Origin: Acanthosepion esculentum | Taxonomy: Eukaryota; Mollusca; Cephalopoda; Sepiida; Sepiidae | Direction of reading: 5' to 3' | NCBI GenBank assembly: GCA_964036315.1 | Contig: OZ038482.1 | Span: 9,376,304-9,440,303, forward strand | DNA: 64,000 nt | Part shown: in pieces, positions 22,264 to 32,530 of the stretch | How positions within the stretch are numbered: position 1 is the first letter of the stretch | Layout: the number at the start of each line of letters is the position of its first letter | The notes under the pieces: generated by a model | Seen by the model: only the letters and a program-made list of their open reading frames with translations | The model's database searches: none | Told to the model about the DNA's origin: nothing | Translations under genes and position numbers: made by a program

Positions 22264-22745
22264 ATTTACATTATTCGGACTTTTGTCCTCATCTTTGTCG
22301 CCATATTTATTACAACATTTCGGCCGTTGTACGCTCACACCTTCTTCAGGTGTTGGAATGTCGAACTGGACCCTTTATTTCGCTCACTGGAGTAGACTGT
22401 TCTAGTTCCACGTGCCATGTTTAATGGATGTCAGTTATCAGTTATCTCCTGTTAATTTCCCTATGAAAGTTCTCCACTGCCTTAGCCGAGTATTGAACTA
22501 ACATTCTTTGGGTCCTGTCACTGGATCTAACTAACGCCTTTATCCACTGTGCCCTGTGTCCTTGAGGAACTAGAACACTCTACCCCAGTGAGCGAAATAA
22601 AGGGTTCAGTTCGACATTCCAACCACCTGAAGAAGGCCGGAGTGTACAACGGCCGAAACGTTGTAATAAATATGGCGACAAAGATGAGGACAATAGTCCG
22701 AATAATGTAAATAATGTACATAATACCCCATCTCAGAAATATAGA
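22264..22745. repeat. Inverted pair of dispersed repeat B (foldback)
   Basis: The left arm at 22268-22420 (TTCGGACTTTTGTCCTCATC, ATTTCGGCCGTTGTACGCTC, CCTTTATTTCGCTCACTGGA) is the near-perfect reverse complement of the right arm at 22565-22705 (CCAGTGAGCGAAATAAAGGG, GTACAACGGCCGAAACGTTG, ATGAGGACAATAGTCCGAAT). About 145 bases lie between, including ATCCACTGTGCCCTGTGTCC. The element could form a very long hairpin. A single diverged copy is at 8.36 kb, and an amplified end is at 6.73-7.4 kb. Confidence 0.9.
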
Positions 22746-22882
22746 CAGATACAGAGCTGTGAATTGGATTCATGTCTTTTTGAAAAGAATTAATGTAAAG
22801 TGAAAGTAACAGACTTGGTTTAAATTTTAACCTTGTTTGCTGATTGCATATGTCGTGACACTAACTTTTATGCCACTCACAT

Positions 22883-23551
22883 ATACTCCTTTGTTAAATA
22901 AAACCCGCACTCAGATACTTATACTCCTTTGTTAAATAAAACCCGCACTCAGATACTTATACTCCTTTGTTAAATAAAATTCGCACTCAGATACTTATAC
23001 TCCTTTGTTAAATAAAATCCGCACTCAGATACTTATACTCCTTTGTTAAATAAAATCAGCACTCAGATACTTATACTCCTTTGTTAAATAAAATCCGCAC
23101 TCAGATACTTATACTCCTTTGTTAAATAAAATCAGCACTCAGATACTTATACTCCTTTGTTAAATAAAATCCGCACTCAGATACTTATACTCCTTTGTTA
23201 AATAAAATCCGCACTCAGATACTTATACTCCTTTGTTAAATAAAATCCGCACTCAGATACTTATACTCCTTTGTTAAATAAAATCCGCACTCAGATACTT
23301 ATACTCCTTTGTTAAATAAAATCCGCACTCAGATACTTATACTCCTTTGTTAAATAAAATCAGCACTCAGATACTTATACTCCTTTGTTAAATAAAATTC
23401 ACACTCAGATACTTATACTCCTTTGTTAAATAAAATCCGCACTCAGATACTTATACTCCTTTGTTAAATAAAATCCGCACTCAGATACTTATACTCCTTT
23501 GTTAAATAAAATCCGCACTCAGATACTTATACTCCTTTGTTAAATAAAATC
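22883..23551. repeat. 38-bp tandem repeat, about 17.6 copies
   Basis: Exact period of 38. The unit starts ATACTTATACTCCTTTGTTA and ends AATAAAATCCGCACTCAG. Copies are almost identical, differing chiefly at one position (CCCGC, TTCGC, TCCGC, TCAGC). Each unit carries an AATAAA word. The homogeneity suggests recent expansion. Confidence 0.97.
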
Positions 23552-24421
23552 CTCAAAATGGTTGCTAAAACCTTTATGGCGAATTTCAAGAATCTGTTAG
23601 CGGCAAAGAATCAAGATGAAGTTGAATACCAAAGGAAAAAAGTCACCGGGGAAGTGCCTCAAGCTCACTAAATGTTTAGAACGAGATCCTGTTGCAACAA
23701 TAATTTTTATTAAGCCGCGCTGAATTACACACAGTAAAAAAGTTTAGTTTTTTGCGAACAACAGGAATGAGACACACAATGAGAGTCCACGGCAAAGTTG
23801 TAAAAACGTGGAAGAGATTTTCGCTTTTATTACAACAAAAAGCATGAAGGTGTAGTATCGTTAAAAAAGTTATAATCTATGCACACGTCAAAGGCTAAGA
23901 AGTACGTCACGTCTGGTCAGATGCGCGAAAATTAAGTCGCGTGGCCAGTTGGCTCCTCTCAATCCGAACATCAGCACATGTACTCCGACCTTCCAGTTTC
24001 TCTCGCCTGCTATGGCCAAGACAAAATCACTAACGCAAAGCACATACAAGTCAACTTACCAAGTATGATCGGAATTAATTAAAACTTTTTCATAACTGCT
24101 AATATGTATTCGGTTCGCTGATTGGACAAACTATTGTCGCATTTACTTTTTGGAAATATGTAAATAAAGTGTTTCTTTCTCAAATCTTTACACAGGTCCT
24201 TGTCTGTTTTCACGCATGTAAAACTTTTTACCATATTGCGGTTATGTTAATGCTCATATTGGGATGGTTAAATAAATTTATTGCCACCAGCCATCTCAGT
24301 AGAATCTTTTATACTTTGTCGAGCACACGAATTTCTGATAGACTAGGTGTTAGCGCCAGAAGATGACGATGTTAAAACAACGAATAAAAACAACATTATT
24401 ATTTCTCAGTAAATGAGAGGA
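23552..24421. other. Unassigned stretch, less AT-rich
   Basis: 23880-24060 is comparatively G+C-rich with several CpG (TACGTCACGTCTGGTCAGAT, AAGTCGCGTGGCCAGTTGG). It could be the flank of an unrecognised LTR element. A 65-codon plus frame at 24169-24366 is hydrophobic and unrecognised. Confidence 0.3.
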
Positions 24422-24600
24422 TGTGTAGGTGGTGTAATGAATACAGGCACAGAATGAGAAATCGAAGAGTCGAGTTCGAATTCCAGTCAAGTTCGTTTAC
24501 GCGCAAATACCTCTGGGAATGGCATGGATCTATGTCTTCTCGGCTAAATAGCAAGACTTGCATATAGGAAAATAATTATTACTCTCAAAAATTGTTAATG
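24422..24600 (+). mobile_element. tRNA-derived SINE copy
   Basis: Plus-strand head GGTGGTGTAATGAATACAGG (A-box-like), then AGTCGAGTTCGAATTCCAG (B box GAGTTCGAATTCC). The body AAATACCTCTGGGAATGGCA follows. It is in the opposite orientation to the two copies at 15.5 and 16.97 kb and diverges from them beyond the head. Confidence 0.65.
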
Positions 24601-25117
24601 CAATATTCACTTGCAAAAAAGAATTATTCTTACAATCCCCAAAAAAATGTTTCGGCTTTAAATAACCTACAAAGGGTTGATAAGCCATAAAAACAGGTCA
24701 ACAATCTCAGTAAATGAGCTAGGTCAGCACGACGATAGTTCATGATGAATTTGTAAGAATTCTTCAGAAGTCGATCAAGTGTAACCAAGATAGGGAGAAT
24801 TCATTGAAGGTTGGTAGACATTCTATCTTATGGTTGTTACTACACCTCACAGTGTTCAATGGGATTGTCTCTGTAAACTGACGTTTCTCGACTAGTTTAC
24901 CCTTTGCGATTCATGAACTCTTAAATACTCTCTACCTAAATTCAAGCATATTCTGACAACTATCAGAAAACCTTTACTGAACACACTAGCATGGATCAAT
25001 ATATTATAGATATTGATTTATACTATTAGAGGCGTTGGATTTTTGCAAAAAGTGGGCACTGGTAAATTTGTAACCGTCACTCATTCTCTTCTTATTCTTC
25101 TTCAAATGCTAACTCCG
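24601..25117. other. Unassigned stretch
   Basis: No gene or repeat array recognised. Confidence 0.3.
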
Positions 25118-25342
25118 CTAGTCTTGTTGAATAATGCCGACTTTACGGGTTATCCGACCCTCTTTTCTCTCCTCGGTTGGGACTGGCGTGTTGTCTCGAT
25201 AGTATTGATTCCAGTTTTCCCAAATCTTACTGGGATTGACGGCGAAGTTTAGTGGTGGACCAATAAGAACGTTGTGTACCGCAAACAAGACAGCGTAAAT
25301 CTTATTCCATAAGAATTTTTGTCTTCGCGCCCGGGAAAACAT
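25118..25342 (-). CDS. Unrecognised short ORF
   Basis: ATG-started frame of 74 codons in locally less AT-rich DNA. It has a balanced, protein-like composition (FAVNPSKIWENWNQYY; charged C-terminal part TEERKEGRITRK) and no signal or membrane segment. I do not recognise a family. The same DNA holds an ATTGG (inverted CCAAT) and CpG words, so it may instead be part of a decayed LTR element. No neighbour helps decide. Confidence 0.2.
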   Translation of the reverse strand: MFSRARRQKFLWNKIYAVLFAVHNVLIGPPLNFAVNPSKIWENWNQYYRDNTPVPTEERKEGRITRKVGIIQQD

Positions 25343-26291
25343 CGGGAATCAAAACTGGAATGAGTACTCCTTCAATATTGACACCTCTAAAAAAATGTTT
25401 ATTTAATATTAAAACCGGTGAATAAAATGGCTCCATCATCTACAGAAGGGTTAAACTGTACCCCTCATTGGATGGTGCCTGTAAAATATATTAATTGGTA
25501 GAAGTAGGACTGGCGTGTGTCTGTGTGTTCACTCCGGCCACGGTTATGCAAGTGTATTCTTGTGAGGCAACAGGTGTCCACGCAAATCTCTGATGACTCT
25601 GTCCTGGGCCAGACTCTCTTTGTGTGTGCTGAGGCTCTGTGAGCTTTCGTTTGTATAGACGATCCCCCTGCCTAAAAGTTTACATTGGTATATCTAATTT
25701 TGCCACTTCCGACCGCTCTAATCTTAGGGAATCTTTTACAAAACAGATGGTTAACTTTAAGAATTTTTGGCTACCCTCGTTCTGTTTTTGGCGAATAATA
25801 TTAATATAAAGAAACCTCAAGTTTTGGTTTTAGGCATAAATCACATGGCCCTTTTAAAAGAGAATTTGAGTCACTCTTTTCTGTTAGGATATAAGTGTTT
25901 GGGACAGATAGTATTAATGTAAACAAAACCCGAATTAAATTTTCTCAAGATAAAAAAATTCAGACAACACATTAATCATGCCTTCTTATTAGAGGAAAGT
26001 GGATAGATTGGGGGAAATAGTTTTACTGAATCTTGACTATTTTTTCTGGGTTTGATTCTCTTTGGAACTATTCTTAAATTCATTTTATAGTTTAAAAGAT
26101 AATTATTAAGTCGTTTCTTTTTCCATCTTTCTCTCAGTCATTCAATCTACACTTTTGAGAATTTTAATCATTATCCAATTAGTAGTCCATTCAGATCACT
26201 ATCCAGCGATTTCATGCAATTACACGTTTGAACAGGGACAGTGCTCTGTTACAAATTAATATCAATTATTATTGAACATGGTCTAGCCTGG

Positions 26292-26293
<2 letters not shown>
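25343..26293. other. Unassigned stretch
   Basis: 25500-25680 is relatively G+C-rich with words such as TCCGGCCACGGTTATGCAAG. It reads like an interspersed repeat, but no second copy lies in the window. The rest is AT-rich. Confidence 0.3.

Positions 26294-26343
<50 letters not shown>
26294..26343. repeat. (AAT)n microsatellite
   Basis: About 16 AAT units. Upstream sequence does not match the R2/NeSL-like 3' UTR of the 20-kb cluster, so it is annotated only as a microsatellite. Confidence 0.95.
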
Positions 26344-26346
<3 letters not shown>

Positions 26347-27117
26347 TTAACGAGGCTATAAACGGATAAAGAAATATTCCTCGTTAAGGTACCACCGCCT
26401 TTTTAAAAATGTTCGCAATTAATCCAATAAAAAAACAGAATACTTTGATAATATGACCGTTTGATTTCACGAAAATATTTCTCTTATTTGAGCTCGCAGT
26501 AATGAAACTCGATGCATGCCAGAGAGTTCCTCTTGTGCCTAATAGTTATTTGATTACACAAAATAAAAAAGAAATTAGGGTGCCTGTCATAGAGAAATGG
26601 TTGTTGATCCTATATCCGATTGTTATTTGAGCTTGTTGCTGAATTATTCTTTTGTTATTTTCTGACCATAGCAATTAATATCCCGCCAACAAAATCATTC
26701 CATGGGTAAGTAGTAGGTCACACAGAGGGAAATCGACGAGACAGAAAATTTACATGTTATTACTGTAGTAGTCAATCTGAAAATGATCGGGGCAAGAATA
26801 AAGAAAGTGACAGAAGTTAAAGGTATACTTCTACACCACTACAGGTTAGCTGAATAAACATCCTCATCATCGTCATCAACATCATCAGTCTCATGACCAG
26901 GTGCAGCTGTAGTGCTTGCTGTGCAGCTGAGCACCTGACAAGCTCCCGCTATATCTCTTGATAGGCATTCATTGATGCGTTGCGTGTTTTTGGGGACGTG
27001 GGTTTCTTGACGGAGCCCATATCACTATATCATAAACTTTCTCGGGAATAGACATGATATTAGAAAAAAAGAGATACATGTTTTACTCAACAAACGAGTA
27101 GTCCAAAACGTATGTGT
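26344..27117. other. Unassigned stretch
   Basis: 26845-26905 is a degenerate CATCAT-type run followed by CATGACCAGGTGCAGCTGTA. That pattern would fit the 3' tail of a minus-strand LINE, but no coding motif supports it. Confidence 0.3.
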
Positions 27118-27271
27118 ACAGGGTGCGATGGATAAATTGTCGCCTAAATGACGCAAAAATGAAAATAACACTGCCATCTCATTTTAACAGACATACAGGG
27201 TGCGATGGATAAATTGTCGCCTAAATGACGCAAAAATGAAAATAACACTGACATCTCATTTTAACAGACAT
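27118..27271. repeat. Two extra 77-bp copies of a mariner end
   Basis: Units start with ACAGGGTGCGATGGATAAAT at 27118, 27195 and 27272, a period of 77. The third is attached to mariner transposase coding sequence, so the first two are tandem duplicates of the transposon terminus. Each begins with TA then CAGGGTGCG, as expected at a TA target site. Confidence 0.9.
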
Positions 27272-27625
27272 ACAGGGTGCGATGGATAAATTGCCGTCTA
27301 AATGATGCAAAACTGAATATAACACTGGCATTTCATTTTAACAGATATATTTGCCAAAATTACACAAAAATACCTGGAAATACTAAAGAGTAAATCCATT
27401 CAATAAAATCGCCATTGGCCTCCAGACGAGTTCGGAATCTACTTCAACTCTTCTGGACGGTCTTTTTGTTTAAGTTGGTGAATGCTGGCATAATCGTTGC
27501 CTTCAGTTCAAATTTGGTGTTACAAATAGTTTTGTTGGTCTCTCACTCAACTATGCCCCACACATAATAATCAAGGGGGTTACAGTCTGGGGAATAAGGT
27601 GGCCAGATGTAAGGGATGATGTATA
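27272..27625 (-). pseudogene. mariner/Tc1-type transposase C-terminal fragment
   Basis: The minus strand shows WPPYSPDCNPLDYYVWG near 27604-27555. It carries the third catalytic acid of a DDD/E mariner-type transposase in the usual WPPxSPDxNPxDYxxW setting. It is followed by VERETNKTICNTKFELKA and SRFRTRLEANGDFIE near 27400, the normal C-terminus. The stop region runs into the terminal inverted repeat at 27272. The N-terminal two-thirds, with the DNA-binding domain and the first two acids, is missing. The break lies at the AT-rich repeat beginning near 27620. Confidence 0.85.
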
Positions 27626-27721
27626 TGTATATATATATTCACATATTCATATACACTCACAGAATACATACATATATGATCAGGTCATAGCCAACACGTT
27701 GTTCCAAGAACATCCGTGACG

Positions 27722-27723
<2 letters not shown>

Positions 27724-27769
<46 letters not shown>
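27724..27769. repeat. (AT)n microsatellite
   Basis: TA dinucleotide run; creates repetitive Ile-Tyr open frames that are not genes. Confidence 0.97.
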
Positions 27770-27775
<6 letters not shown>

Positions 27776-27889
27776 GTAACAATAACAATTATAAAAATAA
27801 CGGTCAACGAATTTTCTGGTGGATAACGTTCTTCGGGCAAACAGTCTTTGTAATTAAAGTGCACAGTATAAATACCGTCCTGAGTATGA

Positions 27890-28215
27890 GGATAGCCTAC
27901 TTCCGGAGCCAGCACCCCTAATCGGGAGGTTTTGAGGAGCGTGGAAGCACCTCTTAATTTCAACCGTTCTCAGGTCCACCCTGACCCGGGGTGGTAGCAT
28001 CTATTAGGGTCCCAGCTATTAGCAATTAGTACACAAAACATGAAAATTTAAAAATAAATTACAAAAAATTATCAGCAATACGTTTTTTGAAAAAAAAATT
28101 TACCAAAACTCACAAGAAAAAAAAATCGGCATTAAATGACCCATAAGGAGTTGATGTGCCCTTAAAAAAAACAAACAGTCAATACAGATACAACCTTAAT
28201 AGTAAATACCATATT
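27890..28215. repeat. Dispersed repeat C, copy 3
   Basis: Same order as at 10.84 kb: AGGTTTTGAGGAGCGTGGAA, CAGGTCCACCCTGACC, GGTCCCAGCTATTAGCAATT, and TTAAATGACCCATAAGGAGT. Its orientation matches the 10.84-kb copy and is opposite to the 13.64-kb copy. Confidence 0.75.
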
Positions 28216-28239
28216 TTTTTTAAGAATTTCACTCCAAGC

Positions 28240-28745
28240 AAGGCAGGAATGCCACTAGCACGCGAGGGTTACAGAGAGTGAGAGCAAGAGTAAAGAGGGG
28301 TGTTTGAGGAAAGGATAAAGACATGACAGAGGAACAAGTTCAAGGTATCAGAAGATGTCGAAGAAAATGTTTGAATATTTGAAGATTATGGCTATCAGGG
28401 AAGCAAGTAAGAGGAAGGGAGTTCCAAAGACGGGAAGTGCGAGATAAGAAGCTTTTCGAGTAGAAGACACGGCTACATTTAACAATTGCGACGGTGAAAG
28501 GGTGGGACCGAGATGCCAACCTGGTAGCACGCTTAAATTCATGCAGTTTGAGAACCAGTGAAAGTAACTCGTCGGAGCAGATGCCGTGAAAATACTTGTA
28601 GAAGAGACAGAAGGAAACCACAGCACGTCTGTGAGGAAGCGACAGATCAGGGCACATCACGTTGCTTATTCGTCTCTGGATTTTGTCGAGGACCTCGAGA
28701 CGTACAGAGGGGGGAAACAGACCATATATGGCAGCAGTATTCTAT
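28240..28745 (-). mobile_element. Jockey-type LINE 3' end fragment
   Basis: A 106-codon minus frame reads PDLSLPHRRAVVSFCLFYKY, FHGICSDELLSLVLKLHEFK, ATRLASRSHPFTVAI and then SRTSRLWNSLPLTCFPDSHN. This is the well-preserved C-terminus of a Jockey/CR1-type reverse-transcriptase protein: HRR...LFYKYFHG, then LWNSLP..CFP. The frame closes before a 3' UTR ending near 28240. The 5' side is cut near 28745, so only the terminal 100-odd codons remain. Confidence 0.85.
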
Positions 28746-28819
28746 GCAAGGACGAATGGTTGAATTGTGGATTTGAAGGATGGACTCAATCTCCAAGTAG
28801 GGACAGGTAAGTTAAATAT

Positions 28820-29120
28820 TTAATTTCATTTGTTCCTTCTTCTTGACGTAGGCGATCATGGTTCTCCACAACTTCCTATCCTTTGTAGTTGTTAGCAATA
28901 TTTGTCCTTTTTACTATCATTCTAACTTTCTGTCCTACTATCCATTTGACACAAGCTCTTTAGGTAGGTTAATCGCTGCACCCACCACGCCCCTTTTGCA
29001 TTCAGTATGTTCTCTGACTGTCACTTTCGCCAAGCTTTCTTTCCTCATTATACATTCCAGAAATTTCAACTAATTAGAAAATTTTAATTCTAAGTGACCT
29101 TTTTTTTTTCCATATTCCTT
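28820..29120 (-). mobile_element. LINE C-terminal tail fragment
   Basis: Minus reading with frameshifts gives LREFLE-IMRKESLAKVTVRE and TTTKDRKLWRTMIAYVKKK. These correspond to RKRQLRFLGH...RKEGLENL and ATKDGKLWRAMVDYVL of the 50.17-50.52 kb copy. It is one of six copies of this tail in the window. Confidence 0.65.
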
Positions 29121-29158
29121 AAAACGTCCTCTCATCGCTTACACGCTCCGTCCATGGT

Positions 29159-29340
29159 AGTGAGAGAGATAGAGAGAGAGAGAGAGCGAGAGAGAGAGGG
29201 AGGGAGAGAGAGATAGAGAGAGAGCGAGAGAGAGGGAGGGAGGGGGAGGGAGAGAGATAGAGAGAGAGCGAGAGAGAGAGGGAAGGGGAGGGAGAGAGGG
29301 AGAGAGAGAGGGAGAGAGAGAAGAGAAAGAGAGAGAGGGG
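29159..29340. repeat. (GA)n-rich microsatellite
   Basis: Compound GAGA/GGGA purine tract of about 180 bases, immediately followed by (AT)14 to 29372. The Ser/Leu/Pro frame on the minus strand is an artefact of this tract. Confidence 0.97.
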
Positions 29341-29344
29341 TCAT

Positions 29345-29370
<26 letters not shown>

Positions 29371-29379
<9 letters not shown>

Positions 29380-29560
29380 TTAGAATATTAAAAACATGTT
29401 AAAAATCGCTACATAATGGCAATTATGTTTCTACACTACAAACCTACTGGCGAGAAGTTTAACATCGCTCGAGGAGACACATTTGTAGTTTTGAAACATA
29501 ATTGCTATTATGTAGCGATTTTTAACATGTTTTAATATCCTAAAATAAATAATATTTAGC
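29371..29560. repeat. Foldback element with about 57-bp arms
   Basis: The left arm 29376-29433 (TTAGAATATTAAAAACATGT, AAAAATCGCTACATAATGGC) is reverse-complementary, with three or four differences, to the right arm at 29497-29555 (GCTATTATGTAGCGATTTTT, AACATGTTTTAATATCC). The loop is about 65 bases. A single arm of the same family occurs at 52610-52672 (AATTATGTAGTGATTTTTAC, ATGTTTTTGGTGTAATATCC). Both lie next to (AT)n tracts. Confidence 0.85.
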
Positions 29561-29638
29561 TCTACTTTGTAGTGAGCTTTATTTTAAATTAAATGTTACG
29601 TACAGTGGAATTATACGCTATTTGTTCTCATTTTACCT

Positions 29639-29639
<1 letters not shown>

Positions 29640-29716
<77 letters not shown>
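29640..29716. repeat. (AT)n microsatellite
   Basis: About 38 AT units without interruption. Confidence 0.98.
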
Positions 29717-29719
<3 letters not shown>

Positions 29720-30204
29720 GTGTATTTAGGCATGATCCACAAAACTATCAACAATTGGAATTATAAATGTAGCCTTGTGAAAAGGCAAATTGAAATAGCC
29801 AAGGAAAAATTGAACACCCTTAACAGCAACAAACAAGACATCTCCAATTAACTAAAGGATATAACTACCCTGGACCAACTGGTGGAAATTACATCATGAG
29901 CAGCGGTGCGATTTTCGCTTCCAGCGTCTTATATGCACGAGTTTGCCGTTGCTTGTAAATCTTCCATGTAAACAGAAACAGACTATCATCACTATTTTGT
30001 CTGTGTATTGTTTAATATATTGTAATAAAATTGTCATCTTTGATAATGGCTTATGAAAGCCGAAAGCTTAGATAGGATTAAAAAATATGTACCTATATTG
30101 TGATTTTCTTTCTTCGTTTAATGATAATGTTATTAAGCTTATCAGACGATATGAAAAGACTTTACATACACAGCACTTGTCTATATTATTTAATGAAACA
30201 TGCA

Positions 30205-30207
<3 letters not shown>
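29717..30207. other. Unassigned stretch with coding-like traces
   Basis: A plus frame near 29732 reads HKTINNWNYKCSLVKRQIEI then KEKLNTLNSNK before a stop at about 29850. It is short and coiled-coil-like. I do not recognise it. TAATGGCTTATGAAAGCCGA at 30042 resembles the TTTCGGCTCACATGAGCC block at 18300 in reverse sense, hinting at a shared interspersed repeat. Confidence 0.3.

Positions 30208-30293
<86 letters not shown>
30208..30293. repeat. (AT)n microsatellite
   Basis: About 43 AT units. The 84-98 codon frames spanning it on both strands are artefacts. Confidence 0.98.
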
Positions 30294-30295
<2 letters not shown>

Positions 30296-30322
30296 TAAGT
30301 CATATAAGTATATGTCAACCAT

Positions 30323-30916
30323 TTGTACTGGAGGTCATACGCGAGAAGTATGTCTTTCATATTACAGAGGTGTTCATTTATGATATTGATTATTAAAAAA
30401 TATTTTTATGAACCTAATAAAAATATTCCCATCAAAATCAATATCACAAATGAACAATATCTGAATATCGTAATTATTCATTTACAAAGACAGAAAAGAA
30501 TCTTAATTGATTCCGAATGCAGCTTGTATATCTCTGAAAATTCACTTCTTAGAAACGAAAAATACCCAGAAGTTTTTTTTCGTTTCTCTTTTTTTTATGA
30601 ATCGACAAATGAATTTCATTTGATATTCTCTTCACCTTTGGTTGGTGACTGTTCTTTAACAAAGAACAATCAACACGTCGAAGCCTTGGGAAAGAAATAT
30701 ACAAACCGAAGGTAATACATGCCTAGTGAAGAGGAAAAGAATCTTGTTAATATTATGACAGATTCCTTACTGTCTTGTGAGCGCTTGGAATCTGTCAGAA
30801 AGGCTCGTGTCTTGACATGTGAATTAGTTCAATATGTTCATTATGCATTGATCTCTTCGAAGCTTTCATCTAATTTTGATGTTCACAAAAGCGGAAAGCT
30901 TTTCTTAAGTGGATAG
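30323..30916 (+). CDS. Two adjacent unrecognised ORFs
   Basis: Frame one, 30323-30715 (130 codons), and frame two, 30719-30916 (65 codons, MPSEEEKNLVNIMTDSLLSC), are three bases apart on the same strand. The second has a soluble, protein-like composition. The first begins in DNA just right of an (AT)n tract and has an Ile/Phe-rich N-terminal half. No domain, membrane segment pattern or catalytic motif is recognised. They could be relics of a mobile-element ORF broken by a stop, or chance frames. No promoter or splice signals support a gene. Confidence 0.2.
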
Positions 30917-31880
30917 CTAAAATAAGCGAGCCTGCTATAATGCTACTGGACTGAACTTTTCCGGGACGGCGTTGGGCAAATCGAATAGCAGTTAAAATCA
31001 ACGATAGGAATAGCAGAATCTATTAAATTGCTAGGGTCTTCGGAAAACGATTACGTTAAATTTATTTCTTTTTTTAAATCGTTTCAGCCGATGTAAAGCA
31101 ATATTTCCGCTGGAATGCTGAGTGGGAAAAGAATTTGAGAAAGACGTTAGTGAGCGGGAAGGACAATAAAAGAACAGGACTCTGGAAGACAGAAAATAGC
31201 GATTGATGTTGCACTTAAATCTTTGAAAATTGTAGGTAACAGGGAAGTGTTACATCCTTCCTAAAGTCAGATCTTCACGCTACACTAATATCCACCACTG
31301 TCTGGATGTGAACGCTTCAAACACCCAAAACTGAACTAAAAATCCGTCAGCTGCGCAAAGGCTCCACACATATCTTCCGTCTAATCACACACTCAAAAAA
31401 GAAAAAAAGAAAAGGAAAGCGATACAATTCAGAATTTCTCCCCACTCCCGCCTAAAGAGACACAATAAAACTGGAGCCGATTTGAGCCTCAAAAAGTACA
31501 CAAAAGCCGAGCAAATGGATATTCGACAATTGGACAGCATCTTCATGAGACTTCATACACTTCAGACTCGACCAGTTCGCCAACGCCGTCGCGCCAGTGA
31601 GCCACAACTTACCCCCCATCTTCTATCCATACGCCTCACTGGACGCCTTTTACAACTCCACCCATCTCCTTTTCTTATACGAGAGATATCTACCCTGATT
31701 TTTCATTTATTATATCTTATGTTAATACAATTGTTTTTTTTAATTGTTCATTGTTTCTTCTTTGTTCTGTCACCATACGCTTCGTAACGCGAAAACACAC
31801 GTTCATATAGCAGAAGCAAGAAGCTGGAAGATATTTCCACAAGCAAGAAATTATAAAGTATAATTATTTTAAAAGTAAAA
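30917..31880. other. Unassigned stretch
   Basis: 31440-31690 is the most gene-like part: C-rich, with a plus frame at 31482-31787 containing MDIRQLDSIFMRLHTLQTRP and RQRRRASEPQ. Its C-terminal half drifts into Phe/Leu-rich AT sequence. I do not recognise it. A LINE ORF1 or 5' UTR fragment is possible. Confidence 0.25.
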
Positions 31881-32530
31881 CGATGAGACCTAGTTGCCAA
31901 TCTAGTAGCACACTTAAATTCTTGCAGTCAGGGTACAAAGGAGGAACGCTCATCAGAACAATTGCCATAAAAATATTTATAGAAAAGACAAAGGGTAGCC
32001 ATCTTACGGCGGGGTGGGGTAGGGAGGTAGTGAAATCGAGATGCTTGGACAGGACCGATAAAATTGCAAACCCTTCTTTGGATTTCGTCAAGAATCTCGA
32101 GATATATAGCAGGAACACCAGGTCGTTTGTGATAACAGTATTCAAATCATGGTAGATTTATAAACGTGCAAGGTAGATTTGGGCGAGAAAAAAAAAAGGT
32201 CAGGCACGACATAATGAACCAATGCCTAGTTTAGCGGCAGTCCTAACAATTGATTCAATATAATCATTCCACTTCATGTTAGTGGAAAGAAGGATACCGA
32301 ATGGTGTAATGAGTTGGTTCCCTGGAAATTGGCATCATGGTTCTTTACGATAAATAAAAGGCAACAGATTCATTTTAGAGGCATTAAAATTTAAAAGCGA
32401 TTTCTTGCTCCAGTTAATAACTGATTGAAAATCGTCATCGATATCAGCTGTCAATTTTACTTTGTCGGACCTATCGGACTTACTATTTACATGCAGGGTC
32501 AGATTATAACCTTTTTGGATCCCAAGGCTA
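31881..32530 (-). mobile_element. Jockey-type LINE reverse transcriptase fragment
   Basis: From the high coordinate: SDRSDKVKLTADIDDDFQSV, INWSKKSLLNFNASK, LLPFIYRKEP (about 32520-32340), then a poorly readable part, then FLTKSKEGFAILSVLSKHLD and FVFSINIFMAIVLMSVPPLY (about 32110-31890). The first block is the region just after the YADD motif in Jockey-type enzymes. The last corresponds to the HRR..LFYKYFHG tail out of frame. It has several frameshifts and no catalytic core. Confidence 0.75.

Noticed and set aside
29132..29344. 70-codon Ser/Leu/Pro-rich minus frame
   Set aside because: Pure product of the (GA)n tract.
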